From Fredinandcohnia onubensis (lineage in GTDB: Bacteria > Bacillota > Bacilli > Bacillales > Bacillaceae_L): DNA of 64,000 bases. Location: positions 124,001 through 188,000 of the forward strand of contig NZ_NSEA01000002.1 in NCBI RefSeq assembly GCF_002734285.1, in the 5' to 3' direction. Both the position numbers and the translations under genes were made by a program. This document shows positions 16,472 through 25,174 of the stretch, piece by piece. The notes under the pieces are model-generated. The model searched no databases. It saw only the letters and a list, made by a program, of their open reading frames with translations, and was not told the origin of the DNA. How positions within the stretch are numbered: position 1 is the first letter of the stretch; each line of letters opens with the position of its first letter.

Positions 16472-16642
16472 TTACGTACGATAAATTGTAAAAACTGCTT
16501 TATTTTCATCATCTTTATCGAGTGCCAATCCAAACATAAGATCTTCATGCTTTAAACTTCGATTTAACACATCAACAATTTTATATAAATCAGGAGTATT
16601 TTGAATCTTAACAGTCGATAGAACTTCTATCTTACTTTCCAA
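16472..16642 (-). CDS. ypmA: YpmA family protein (DUF4264), 56 aa
   Basis: A 56-residue protein starting with TTG at 16642, preceded by AAGGGAG. It reads MESKIEVLSTVKIQN, then DLMFGLALDKDD and ends in AVFTIYRT, which matches B. subtilis YpmA closely. It is soluble and its function is unknown. It is too short for common ORF thresholds. It is the first gene of ypmA-ypmB-aspB and has a good promoter 120 bases upstream. The short gap to ypmB (14 bases) supports one operon. Confidence 0.88.
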   Translation of the reverse strand: MESKIEVLSTVKIQNTPDLYKIVDVLNRSLKHEDLMFGLALDKDDENKAVFTIYRT

Positions 16643-16762
16643 GCAAGAGCTCTCCCTTCATTCATCACAAATTTTACTACTCATACGATATCTCACTAAC
16701 GGCAACAATAGAAGTACTACAACATTACAGTTGAAGTTGTCTACACTAAGTTGCCTTACATC

Positions 16763-16790
16763 ATTATAACAGGTGTATTACCATTCACAA
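16763..16790 (-). promoter_or_regulatory. Sigma-A promoter of ypmA-ypmB-aspB
   Basis: TTGTGA at 16790-16785 and TATAAT at 16768-16763, 16-base spacer, with a TGn extension just before the -10. The 5' leader of about 115 bases shows no ORF and no recognised riboswitch. Confidence 0.7.
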
Positions 16791-16796
16791 TATAAT

Positions 16797-16890
16797 TTTT
16801 TCAGTTCGGGTTAAATCCAAACTGAAAAAATAGCCTAAAAAATTAACTCCTAATCCCATGCCTTTACCTGTCTTTTGACAGGTCTTTTTT
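16797..16890. other. Two inverted repeats after the ComEC-like gene
   Basis: One hairpin at 16866-16882 (ACCTGTC/GACAGGT, T run only on the plus strand) and one at 16797-16830 (TTTTTTCAGTT...AACTGAAAAAA). Neither has the normal T tract for the minus-strand gene that ends at 16895, but the pair probably ends its transcript. Confidence 0.45.
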
Positions 16891-16894
16891 ATTC

Positions 16895-17743
16895 TTAGTC
16901 ACCCTTTGGTTGGTCACTTTTTAACGATATTGGAAAGACTTCATAATCGGTCAGTGAACATTTGATGGTGACACTGCCAAACTGTTTTGTATAGTAAATG
17001 TCAATCCAACTACTATTTAGTCTTTCTAACACGTCTGAACTAGGAAGTGATCCTTTTTTATGGAATATAATCGCCATTTGGGGATTTACATGATTCACAA
17101 ATTTTTCTCCTGAACCCTTTTCATTCCCAAATTCTGCGACCTTTAGAATATTTGTTATGGGCAGCTCTTTATTTGAAAGCATTTGATGCTCTAACTTTGA
17201 ATTAGCACTGGTCATAAAAAGAATCTGATGGTTACCAAATCTCAATAATACATCCATGCCTAGAGACTTTTCATTATCATGTTCTTCATGAATGACTTCT
17301 GCAGCTAATAAAGAGCTTAATTGATAGGTCTTTTGATTTTCCCACTTAACGATTTTGATATGGGGATATTCCTGTTTATTATGTGCCCCTTGAATGATTT
17401 GTACATCTGAGAATTGCTGTAATAGCCAGTCTCTATTTGAAGTATATAATGTATCTTGTTTTGTAATAATAATGCCTTTTAATTGTTTCACTTCATAGAC
17501 TTCAAGGTACTCCTTTAGCTCCTTTTGCGTTCCGTTCCCACCGGTATTCACTAGGTAAAACTCCCCATTTGGTAAATGGATCAAACTTGCTTCACCATTT
17601 GATAGGTCCAAAAATGTAATCGCAATCTCATCCTCGGATAATTTAACATTTATTTTCTCTATATTAGTCCGCACATTTTCACTTGTCCAGTCTGAATTAA
17701 GTAATGTTAAAAAAAGTAATAAGATCAGATTTAAATGCTTCAC
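16895..17743 (-). CDS. Secreted or anchored ComEC-like metallo-beta-lactamase-fold protein lacking metal ligands
   Basis: A 282-residue protein with a hydrophobic N-terminus (LILLLFLTLL), so it is probably exported or anchored. The body follows the C-terminal hydrolase domain of ComEC block by block: ITFLDLSNGEASLIHLPNG for the usual FLDVGQGD, LKGIIITKQDTLYTSN where the family has the H-x-H-x-D-H motif, ILFMTSANSK for LLTGD, VAEFGNEKGS for the HHG-S motif, then PQMAIIF and SSDVLERLN. All the usual metal-binding positions are replaced, so catalysis is unlikely. It is inserted between ypmA and dinG relative to B. subtilis, 25 bases downstream of dinG, and is probably co-transcribed with it. Function unknown. 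Confidence 0.75.
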   Translation of the reverse strand: MKHLNLILLLFLTLLNSDWTSENVRTNIEKINVKLSEDEIAITFLDLSNGEASLIHLPNGEFYLVNTGGNGTQKELKEYLEVYEVKQLKGIIITKQDTLYTSNRDWLLQQFSDVQIIQGAHNKQEYPHIKIVKWENQKTYQLSSLLAAEVIHEEHDNEKSLGMDVLLRFGNHQILFMTSANSKLEHQMLSNKELPITNILKVAEFGNEKGSGEKFVNHVNPQMAIIFHKKGSLPSSDVLERLNSSWIDIYYTKQFGSVTIKCSLTDYEVFPISLKSDQPKGD

Positions 17744-17768
17744 AAATCAGCCTCCAGAATAAGAAAAT

Positions 17769-20537
17769 CTATAGCCATTTTTCAACATGTTCTAATAACT
17801 CATTAAGAGGTTTTTGAATAAATTTCATCTGTGGAATAGATGAAATGAACTTCTTTCCATACCATGTTGTTACAATTCGACGATCTAAAATAAAGATTAC
17901 CCCTTTATCTTTTTCTGACCGTATTAACCTACCAATGCCTTGTTTAAATCGAAGAATCGCTTCAGGTAAAGAAAGGTCCCTAAAGGAATCTCCGCCCTTT
18001 CTTTCAATTTCATTTGAACGTACAGCGAAAATTGGATCGTTTGGAGGAGTAAACGGCAACCTGACGATAACAAGTGCGGTTAAATCTTCGCCTGGGATAT
18101 CTACCCCCTCCCAAAAGCTGCTCGTACCTAAAAGAATTGACTTATCAAACGCTTGAAAATTCTTTGTTAATTTTGCCCGACTACCCCCACTTATACTCTG
18201 AGCAATTAACACAAATTCTTCAAGTTGCTGCATACTTTTTAAATTCATATATGTTTTCTGCAACATTTCATAAGAAGTGAAAAGAACAAGCATACGTCCA
18301 TTCGTTTTTTTGGCAATTTCAGCAATATGAACAGAAATCGAATCAACAAATTCATCCTGTGATACAGAATTGATTAGTGGAACATTTGACGGTACCATCA
18401 TTGCTGCTTGACGTTCATAATCAAATGGTGATGGTATTGACAATGTAATTGGTTGAAAATCTGACAAGCCCAGTTTCTTAACCATATAAAAAAATGAATC
18501 ATCTATCGTTAATGTTGCAGAAGTCATAATCACACTTTTCTTAAAAGTAAAAAAGTGATCAGCTAAATAATCAGAAACATCTGTAGGCTCCACAAATAAT
18601 GTTGCTGAATTTACAGGCCCTTTTGGATCGATTTCAATCCAAACCATTTGATTTTCCAACACACTATAAAAACTCTCGATGATAGCACATTTTTCAAATA
18701 ACAAATTGAAACTTAATACATAATCATTAAATAGGCCAAATTGCAAAGGTGTTAGCAATGATTTATTTTGTATAATAAACTCGTTCTGATATTGAACCAT
18801 TGTAGTAAGCTCTTTTTTTGAAATACTGAGCTTTGTCAGTTGTTCAATCGCTTCTTGCCAATGATCACCTGTTTCATTTATTGGATCTACTACATATTGA
18901 ATCCGATTGGTTTGGTTATCATATGATTGTTTTGATAATGCATGACTCCGTATCATCCGGAAAAATTCATTAACAGATGCCCTCATGTCCTTTAAGAGTT
19001 GGTTCACACGTACAAATGAATCTGAATTGTATCCAATCCGCTCCATTACTTTTGATGATTTCCTAAGTAAATCATTTGTTTCGAGTAGACCAATCCTCGT
19101 TAGTACAGAGTGAATCATTAAGTAATGAATATGTAATCCTACCTGCCGCTTCGCCAGAGCTTCAAAATGATGTGCTTCATCCATAATTAAATAGTCATAA
19201 GAAGGGAGAATCTCAAAATCACGGCTCAGATCCTGTAATAGTAAAGCATGATTTGTAATCAATATATCCGCTTTTTCTGCAGCTTCCCTTGCTCTTTTAT
19301 AGAAACTTCTTGACTCCCAAATCGTATCTTCAAATCCAGGATTTTCATATGTGCTTTTCACACGATCCCATAAAAGCTTGCCGCCTGAAGGTAGGTTAAT
19401 TTCGTCAATGTCTCCTGTCTCTGTCTCAGTTAACCATACTAGTATTTGAGCCTTCGCTAAGACCTCATCATAGTTTTCACTGTTCTCATAAAGAATCTGT
19501 TCAAACCTTCTTAAAGAGAGATAATTCCCTCTTCCTTTCAAAAGAGCAACGTCGAAATCAAACGGAAGGATTTCTCGCAATTTCGCGATATCCCGCTCTA
19601 CTAATTGTTGCTGAAGTTGAAGGGTATTTGTACTGATCATACAACGTCCCTTCTTTTTCGAGATATAGATTGCTGGAAGCAAGTAAGCTAATGATTTCCC
19701 AATACCTGTACCCGCTTCGATGATTGCATGTTGGTTTGTTTCAAGCGCATGGTGAATTGTTTGCACCATTTCTAATTGACCCTGTCGAAAAGGATAATCA
19801 TGTATCACCGAGTGAAAAACCTCAGTATATGTATTACTTTTTGGGTTTGGTTTACCTTTACGCTTCTTCTTTTTACGCAGTGCAAGTCCTCGATAGATAT
19901 CAAATTTCGATTCACGTTGTGCATGAATGGATTTATCATCTATAATTTCTCGCAAAATTTCACGGATATCGCTTTTAAAATAATTTGAAAGGGTATAAAG
20001 CTTTTGAATCGTTACTAAAGGCAGTTGCTCTATTTTACGTACTATTTTCAGGAGGATTTCTGCAGTTACTTCAGCATCACTATCAGCTTGATGTGGATTT
20101 TCATGGGTTAATGAAAGAGATTCAGCAAGCTGTCCAAGTTTATAGCTATCTGCCAATGGAAGCATCACTCTTGAAAGTTCAACCGTATCAATAGTAAGAC
20201 ATTGAAAGTTCGTAAAACCGCACTTGGCTAGCTCCTCCTGTAAAAAGGAATAGTCAAAAGGAACATTATGAGCAACAAAATAGGAATCCTTAAACATCGA
20301 AATAATTTCGGGTGCCACAATTGAAAAATCAGGAGCATTTGCAACGACTTCATTTGAAATCCCTGTAAATTGTTCGATAAAAACAGGAATGTCTTGTTTC
20401 GGGTTTACAAAAGTTGCAAATCTTTCAATGATCTCTCCATCTTCAATAACTACAGCTGCAAACTGAATAATCTTATCACCCTTCTTTGGAGAATTCCCTG
20501 TTGTTTCCAAGTCTACAACGACAAAGCGCTTATTCAT
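17769..20537 (-). CDS. dinG: DinG-family protein: 3'-5' exonuclease fused to helicase-like domain
   Basis: A 922-residue protein. The DnaQ/DEDD exonuclease domain comes first (DLETTG at 9-14, then FVAHNVPFDYSF and HQADSDAEVT). A superfamily 2 XPD-like helicase core follows: Walker A EAGTGIGKSLAYLLPA near residue 277, DEAH near 460, GTSSFWEGVDIPG and QGIGRLIRS in the C-terminal motor. At the spot where E. coli DinG has its first iron-sulphur cysteine, this protein has GRGNYLSLRRFE, so the cluster is absent, as in S. aureus and B. subtilis DinG, where the exonuclease is the known activity. It is upstream of the ComEC-like gene. Confidence 0.93.
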   Translation of the reverse strand: MNKRFVVVDLETTGNSPKKGDKIIQFAAVVIEDGEIIERFATFVNPKQDIPVFIEQFTGISNEVVANAPDFSIVAPEIISMFKDSYFVAHNVPFDYSFLQEELAKCGFTNFQCLTIDTVELSRVMLPLADSYKLGQLAESLSLTHENPHQADSDAEVTAEILLKIVRKIEQLPLVTIQKLYTLSNYFKSDIREILREIIDDKSIHAQRESKFDIYRGLALRKKKKRKGKPNPKSNTYTEVFHSVIHDYPFRQGQLEMVQTIHHALETNQHAIIEAGTGIGKSLAYLLPAIYISKKKGRCMISTNTLQLQQQLVERDIAKLREILPFDFDVALLKGRGNYLSLRRFEQILYENSENYDEVLAKAQILVWLTETETGDIDEINLPSGGKLLWDRVKSTYENPGFEDTIWESRSFYKRAREAAEKADILITNHALLLQDLSRDFEILPSYDYLIMDEAHHFEALAKRQVGLHIHYLMIHSVLTRIGLLETNDLLRKSSKVMERIGYNSDSFVRVNQLLKDMRASVNEFFRMIRSHALSKQSYDNQTNRIQYVVDPINETGDHWQEAIEQLTKLSISKKELTTMVQYQNEFIIQNKSLLTPLQFGLFNDYVLSFNLLFEKCAIIESFYSVLENQMVWIEIDPKGPVNSATLFVEPTDVSDYLADHFFTFKKSVIMTSATLTIDDSFFYMVKKLGLSDFQPITLSIPSPFDYERQAAMMVPSNVPLINSVSQDEFVDSISVHIAEIAKKTNGRMLVLFTSYEMLQKTYMNLKSMQQLEEFVLIAQSISGGSRAKLTKNFQAFDKSILLGTSSFWEGVDIPGEDLTALVIVRLPFTPPNDPIFAVRSNEIERKGGDSFRDLSLPEAILRFKQGIGRLIRSEKDKGVIFILDRRIVTTWYGKKFISSIPQMKFIQKPLNELLEHVEKWL

Positions 20538-20558
20538 TTGGTGCCACCTCCTAACACA

Positions 20559-20581
20559 AACGCCCCCAATGCGGGGGCGTT
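20559..20581 (-). terminator. GC-rich hairpin between panD and dinG
   Basis: AACGCCCCC pairs with GGGGGCGTT around a 5-nt loop, 19 bases after the panD stop. Only three T residues follow on the minus strand, so some read-through into dinG is possible. Confidence 0.75.
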
Positions 20582-20599
20582 GTTTTTATCAAGTTTTTC

Positions 20600-20983
20600 T
20601 TATAAAACAGTTGCAGCTGGTTCCTGATAAAGTAACTCTTTAATTTGATTGTCTTCGTTCATGATTGCTACCCTAGGCTTATGTTCTGCCAGTTTTTCTT
20701 CAGGTACAATCGCATATGAAATCACAATAATAACATCTCCCTCTTGTACAAGACGAGCAGCAGCTCCATTTAAACAAAAAACACTGCTTCCTCTTTCACC
20801 AGGGATAATATATGTTTCAAGTCGAGCCCCATTGTTATTATTAACAATTTGAACTTTTTCATTAGCAACCATTCCGACTGCGTCTAATATATCTTCGTCA
20901 ATAGTAATACTACCTACATAGTTTAAGTTTGCTTCTGTGACACGTGCTCTGTGTATTTTTGCGTTCATCATTGTACGGAACAT
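20600..20983 (-). CDS. panD: Aspartate 1-decarboxylase (proenzyme)
   Basis: Makes beta-alanine for pantothenate; a pyruvoyl enzyme of 127 residues, the family length. The self-cleavage site is at Gly24-Ser25 in [11 protein letters not shown], which gives the pyruvoyl group on the new N-terminus. The conserved [19 protein letters not shown] and [13 protein letters not shown] are present. Ribosome binding site AGGGGGAG. It is the last gene of panB-panC-panD, 16 bases after panC. Confidence 0.95.
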   Translation of the reverse strand: MFRTMMNAKIHRARVTEANLNYVGSITIDEDILDAVGMVANEKVQIVNNNNGARLETYIIPGERGSSVFCLNGAAARLVQEGDVIIVISYAIVPEEKLAEHKPRVAIMNEDNQIKELLYQEPAATVL

Positions 20984-20999
20984 GATGCTCCCCCTTGAA

Positions 21000-21857
21000 T
21001 CAAAAGATTTCTTTCACATCAAAAGTTATATTATCAATAAGTCTAACTTTTGTAAACTTAACAGCGATCGCAATAATGATTTTACCAGTTAGCTCAGAAA
21101 GCTCGTCAAGCGCAGGGTAACTGTATATTTCTACATAATCGATTTCACCAGATGTATGTTTTGTAAGATGGTTCATGATTAGTTCTTCAATTACTCTTGG
21201 ATTTCGTTGTCCATCCTCTATGGCCGTTTTAGCTATTTGAAGGCCTTCATATAATTTTGGAGCTTCTGCTCTCTCTTTGGCAGTTAAATTAACATTACGA
21301 GAGCTTTTTGCTAGCCCATCCTCTTCTCGGACAATTTCGACCGGAACAAGCGTAATTGGGAAATTAAAATCAGTAATTAAACCATCCACCACAGCTACCT
21401 GTTGAGCATCCTTTAACCCAAAGTACGCTCGGTCTGGTTGTACAATATTAAATAATTTGATTAATACTGTAGCCACTCCGTCAAAATGTCCATTTCGTTG
21501 TCTACCACATAACACATCTATTCTTGATTGAACATTTGCAGTCAGTGACATCTTGGTCGGGTACATGTCTTCGGTTCTTGGGTGAAATAGAATATCAACA
21601 CCATTGTTTTCTGCGAGTTTGCTATCTCTTTCAAAATCACGTGGATATGAATCAAAATCTTCATTTGGAGCAAATTGAAGCGGGTTTACAAATATACTTA
21701 CAGCTATTACATCATTTTCGCTTCTTGCCTTATTCATTAATGTTAAATGACCTTCATGAAGATACCCCATTGTTGGTACAAACCCAACCGTTTTTCCTTC
21801 TAGCTTTAAAGTCTTGATATGTTGCTGCATTTCCTTAATCGATGTTATAACTTTCAT
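21000..21857 (-). CDS. panC: Pantothenate synthetase
   Basis: Condenses pantoate with beta-alanine using ATP. 285 residues. The nucleotide-binding signature [15 protein letters not shown] (HIGH-like) is near residue 29, and the KMSKS-like GLAKSSRNV lies near 182. The reading frame has two close starts: ATG 21863 overlaps the panB stop as ATGA but lies only three bases from GGGGG, whereas ATG 21857 is nine bases away and gives the family N-terminus [11 protein letters not shown] chose the latter. It is coupled to panB. Confidence 0.94.
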   Translation of the reverse strand: MKVITSIKEMQQHIKTLKLEGKTVGFVPTMGYLHEGHLTLMNKARSENDVIAVSIFVNPLQFAPNEDFDSYPRDFERDSKLAENNGVDILFHPRTEDMYPTKMSLTANVQSRIDVLCGRQRNGHFDGVATVLIKLFNIVQPDRAYFGLKDAQQVAVVDGLITDFNFPITLVPVEIVREEDGLAKSSRNVNLTAKERAEAPKLYEGLQIAKTAIEDGQRNPRVIEELIMNHLTKHTSGEIDYVEIYSYPALDELSELTGKIIIAIAVKFTKVRLIDNITFDVKEIF

Positions 21858-21859
21858 GT

Positions 21860-22693
21860 TCATTTTCCCCCATAAAGGCTTGCAAGCTCTTCTTCTTTCA
21901 TTGTGTACGAATGTTTTTCATCAGGGAATGACTTAGCTTTAACCTCAGTAATGTAAGCTTGGATTCCTTGTTTAATCGGTTCATTTACAGAAGCATATTG
22001 TTTCACGAATTTCGGAACACGATCGACTCCATAAGAAACCACATCATGGAAAACAAGAACTTGCCCATCTGTACCGTTTCCAGCCCCAATTCCAATAGTC
22101 GGAATTGAAATACTATTTGTGACTTCTTCTCCTAATTGTTTCGGAACGCATTCTAATACTAAAGCGATTGCACCTGCTTTTTCTACTTTTTTTGCATCCT
22201 CAATGAGCTGTCTAGCACTTTCTGCATCTTTTCCTTGTACCTTATAACCACCTAATACACCAACTGCCTGTGGGGTTAACCCTAAGTGCGCAACTACAGG
22301 AATTCCAGCTTCAGTTAAAGCCGAAATCGTATAAATAACATCATTTGATCCTTCTATTTTAACTGCATTTGCACCCGATTCTTGAATAATTCGAGCGGCA
22401 TTTTTCAAGGCATCTGATCGAGAGACATGATACGACATGAATGGCATATCCGTTACAATATACGTATCCTTTGCACCACGTTTTACGGCCTTCGTATGAT
22501 GAATCATATCATCTACTGTTACTGGAATAGTAGAATCATAGCCTAATACAACCATACCCAATGAATCACCAACAAGGATCATATCGACCCCTGCTTCTTC
22601 TGCAAGCTTTGCAGATGGATAGTCATAAGCTGTTAGCATTACAATTGGCTCTTTCTTCTGCTTCATTTTTAAAAATTCTGTTGTTTGTTTCAT
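21860..22693 (-). CDS. panB: 3-methyl-2-oxobutanoate hydroxymethyltransferase
   Basis: First step of pantothenate synthesis: transfers a hydroxymethyl group from methylene-THF to ketoisovalerate. A 277-residue TIM-barrel enzyme. Markers: [17 protein letters not shown], the magnesium site in [19 protein letters not shown]-type [15 protein letters not shown], and [15 protein letters not shown]. Of the two adjacent ATG codons, the second (22693) is seven bases from AGGAGG and matches the B. subtilis N-terminus. It heads the panBCD operon. Confidence 0.94.
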   Translation of the reverse strand: MKQTTEFLKMKQKKEPIVMLTAYDYPSAKLAEEAGVDMILVGDSLGMVVLGYDSTIPVTVDDMIHHTKAVKRGAKDTYIVTDMPFMSYHVSRSDALKNAARIIQESGANAVKIEGSNDVIYTISALTEAGIPVVAHLGLTPQAVGVLGGYKVQGKDAESARQLIEDAKKVEKAGAIALVLECVPKQLGEEVTNSISIPTIGIGAGNGTDGQVLVFHDVVSYGVDRVPKFVKQYASVNEPIKQGIQAYITEVKAKSFPDEKHSYTMKEEELASLYGGK

Positions 22694-22797
22694 CATTTTT
22701 CCTCCTTTTGGCTTTTAAAGCTCGCCTTGCTTAAGGCTGTCCTCGAGTCCTTAAAGAGGAGATGAAAAACCGATTCGTGGCGTTTTTTGTAAATTCA

Positions 22798-22835
22798 GTA
22801 AAAAATCCTTCTTTCTAAAAAGAGAAAGAAGGATT
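22798..22835 (-). terminator. Terminator of the birA transcript, about 170 bases after its stop
   Basis: AATCCTTCTTTCT pairs perfectly with AGAAAGAAGGATT (13-bp stem), followed by six T residues on the minus strand. Confidence 0.88.
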
Positions 22836-22962
22836 AAACATTAATGTGTTCGGTAAATTTCATCCCTCTGTCCCAGTCCAATGGATCAAGGCAGAATATA
22901 ATTGTAAATGACAATGGTAAAACGTAAGTGACTGGTGTAGTTCCAAAAAGGATACCACCCAT
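22834..22962 (-). CDS. Possible 42-aa hydrophobic protein after birA
   Basis: An open frame from ATG 22962 to a TAA inside the terminator stem. The product starts MGGILFGTTPVTYVLPLSF and has a stretch able to span the membrane (residues ~4-25), then a charged tail DPLDWDRGMKF. There is no convincing ribosome binding site, so it may be a remnant or chance. What speaks for it is that the frame fills the whole space between the birA stop and the terminator, and its stop touches the hairpin. I do not recognise it. Confidence 0.3.
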   Translation of the reverse strand: MGGILFGTTPVTYVLPLSFTIIFCLDPLDWDRGMKFTEHINV

Positions 22963-23003
22963 TACTTTGAATTATATAAAATATTCAATATTATTTCTAC
23001 ATT

Positions 23004-23990
23004 TTATTTTTCAGGAACCTCAATATCTGCTGAATAGATATGGTGCAATACCCCAGCTGCATCCTCAAGAAGTAATACACCTTCGTCATTGATACCGATT
23101 GCTTTACCTTCAATCGCCCCTGAAAGTGTTCTTGCTACGATTCTCTTGCCAATACTTGTTGCATAGCTTTCCCATAATAACTTCACAACCTTGAAGCCAT
23201 GTTGTAAATATTCCTTATACAGTTTTTCGATTTTTAATAAGATTACCTGAACAAGCTTCGCGCGATCAATTTTTTCTCCTTTTTCAATTGCAAGTGAGCT
23301 TGCAATTGAATGTAAGCTTTCAGGGAAATGGTCCAATTCTTGATTTACATTAATGCCAATTCCAATAATAACTGAATTAATCCGGTCAGTTTCTGCCTGA
23401 AGTTCTGTTAGAATACCAACAATCTTTTTTTGATTGATTAAAATGTCATTTGGCCATTTTATATCAGGCTCTAACCCTGTCACTTCTTGAATCGCTTGGA
23501 CTACACCTACTGCCGCCAAAAGCGTTAATTGCGGAGCTTGTGAAGGTGGAATTTGTGGTCTTAATATCATGCTCATCCAGATTCCTGTATGCTTGGGTGA
23601 ATACCAGGCCCTGTCTAGTCTTCCACGACCTGTTGTTTGTTCTTCGGCCACTACAAGTGTACCCTCAGCAACACCATCATACGATAGACGGTGTGCTATT
23701 TTTTGGGTTGAGGTGAGTGATTCTTCAAAATGAATATTTCTTCCTAGAAATTCGGTTTCAAGACCCAATTGAATTTCGTTGCCGCTAATTTTATCTGGCT
23801 TCGTGATGATTCGATAACCAAGTTTTCTAACTGCCTCTAACTCATACCCTTCGTTTCGCAAATCTTCAATATGCTTCCAAACGGCAGTACGTGAGCACCC
23901 TAGTTGCTCACTAATTTTTTGACCAGAAATAAATTTTCCGTTAGCATTAGAGAAGACCTCTAACAATCTTTTTCTTATTTCTGATTGCAC
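23004..23990 (-). CDS. birA: Biotin--protein ligase / biotin operon repressor BirA
   Basis: Bifunctional: biotinylates carboxylases and, as biotinyl-AMP complex, represses biotin genes. 328 residues. The N-terminal winged helix (ISGQKISEQLGCSRTAVWKHI, ~residues 21-41) binds DNA; the ligase core has GRGRLDRAW near 118 and KWPNDILINQKK; the C-terminal SH3-like domain ends in YSADIEVPEK. I chose GTG 23990, ten bases after AAGGAG, over GTG 24002, which abuts it. It overlaps the end of cca by 16 bases and is translationally coupled. Confidence 0.94.
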   Translation of the reverse strand: MQSEIRKRLLEVFSNANGKFISGQKISEQLGCSRTAVWKHIEDLRNEGYELEAVRKLGYRIITKPDKISGNEIQLGLETEFLGRNIHFEESLTSTQKIAHRLSYDGVAEGTLVVAEEQTTGRGRLDRAWYSPKHTGIWMSMILRPQIPPSQAPQLTLLAAVGVVQAIQEVTGLEPDIKWPNDILINQKKIVGILTELQAETDRINSVIIGIGINVNQELDHFPESLHSIASSLAIEKGEKIDRAKLVQVILLKIEKLYKEYLQHGFKVVKLLWESYATSIGKRIVARTLSGAIEGKAIGINDEGVLLLEDAAGVLHHIYSADIEVPEK

Positions 23991-25159
23991 GATAGAAGCC
24001 ACTCCTTTATTTTTCCCTTGTTATTTTCCACTTCGTTTTCAAGTATTCCATCTTCAACTTTATAAAAGAGATCTGATACCCATTTTCCTGGTTTTTGATC
24101 GAACCAATTTAATAAATCCTCACCCATAATATCTAAGTCTGATCGATGCTTAATGGGCAATTTTTCATATGCTTTATAGGGTGATATTTCTTGTTCACAC
24201 CCCAGCACACTTAAAATTCTCTCAACTTGTTGGACACAATTAGCTCCACTATCATATAACAGCCGATTGTTCCAACCACTTTGAAAGACATTTTGTATAC
24301 AAGCTACATTTTTTACAACTTGTTCTATAACTTTATTTGGGAGTTTCCATTGCCTTAAAAAAGAATTGAAATCCTCTTTAGACAACAAATAACAAACAAG
24401 TGTCCAGTATTCAGCTCTGTCTTGCAATTGATTCCATTTGTATGTAGGGAAGTTTTCCAACCCTTTTATTTCATTTTCTAATCCTGGTATGTACTTAAAT
24501 AATTTTGTATCAATTAAGATTGGAAAAGCAGCCTGACAACTCGGCCCCGATAGTAACTTTTCAAATTCGATTGTAATCCGTTCAACTGAGATCTTTTTTA
24601 ATAAATATGCATTTTCCATGATAGCAGATTGAGTTTTTTCACAAAGCAAAAAGGACAATTGACTTAAAAATCGAACAGCCCTCATCATCCTTAGCGCATC
24701 TTCACGAAAACGTTCAGTTGGATTACCGACTGTTTGGATAATTTTCTTTTCAATCGCTTTCCTTCCATCAAAAGGATCGATAATATCTCCATTAATCGTC
24801 ATCGCAATCGCGTTCATCGTAAAGTCTCTTCTTTTTAAATCTTCATGTAGGGAAGTAACAAACTCCACATGTGATGGTCGACGGTAATCCTCATAACCTT
24901 CTTCCGTTCTAAAGGTTGTGACCTCAAATTGTTCACCCTCATGTGAAACGATCACGGTACCATGAACGGCTCCGACATCAATCGTTTTAGGAAATAAATC
25001 GATTATTTGCTTCGGTAATGCCGAGGTAGCAATATCGATATCACCAATTGGACGATGAAGGAGATAATCACGAACAGAACCACCAACAAAATAAGCTTCG
25101 TAGCCATTATTATGTAATGTTGTAAGAATTGCTTTTGCTTTTACAAAAGATTCATCCAT
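23975..25159 (-). CDS. cca: CCA tRNA nucleotidyltransferase
   Basis: Adds or repairs the CCA 3' end of tRNAs. Class II enzyme of 394 residues. Catalytic head: FVGGSVRDYLLHRPIGDIDIATSA-type sequence, with GGSVRD and the metal-binding D-I-D near residues 26-42. Neck: RRDFTMNAIA and EDALRMMRAVRFLSQL. The C-terminal body is less conserved. It lies 15 bases after bshA and overlaps birA, the usual bshA-cca-birA order. Confidence 0.94.
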   Translation of the reverse strand: MDESFVKAKAILTTLHNNGYEAYFVGGSVRDYLLHRPIGDIDIATSALPKQIIDLFPKTIDVGAVHGTVIVSHEGEQFEVTTFRTEEGYEDYRRPSHVEFVTSLHEDLKRRDFTMNAIAMTINGDIIDPFDGRKAIEKKIIQTVGNPTERFREDALRMMRAVRFLSQLSFLLCEKTQSAIMENAYLLKKISVERITIEFEKLLSGPSCQAAFPILIDTKLFKYIPGLENEIKGLENFPTYKWNQLQDRAEYWTLVCYLLSKEDFNSFLRQWKLPNKVIEQVVKNVACIQNVFQSGWNNRLLYDSGANCVQQVERILSVLGCEQEISPYKAYEKLPIKHRSDLDIMGEDLLNWFDQKPGKWVSDLFYKVEDGILENEVENNKGKIKEWLLSCNQK

Positions 25160-25174
25160 CTTCGTGAGCCCCTA

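Larger units (their letters stand above)
22697..23003. other. 307-bp gap between panB and birA
   Basis: From panB outward it holds the panBCD leader (22697-22797, no clear -35/-10 pair), the birA-side terminator (22798-22835) and a 42-codon open frame that ends in the terminator (22834-22962). Nothing else is recognisable. Confidence 0.6.

Noticed and set aside
16866-16890. Plus-strand terminator (ACCTGTC hairpin with T run)
   Set aside because: No plus-strand gene ends here; listed only as part of the inverted-repeat region after the ComEC-like gene.
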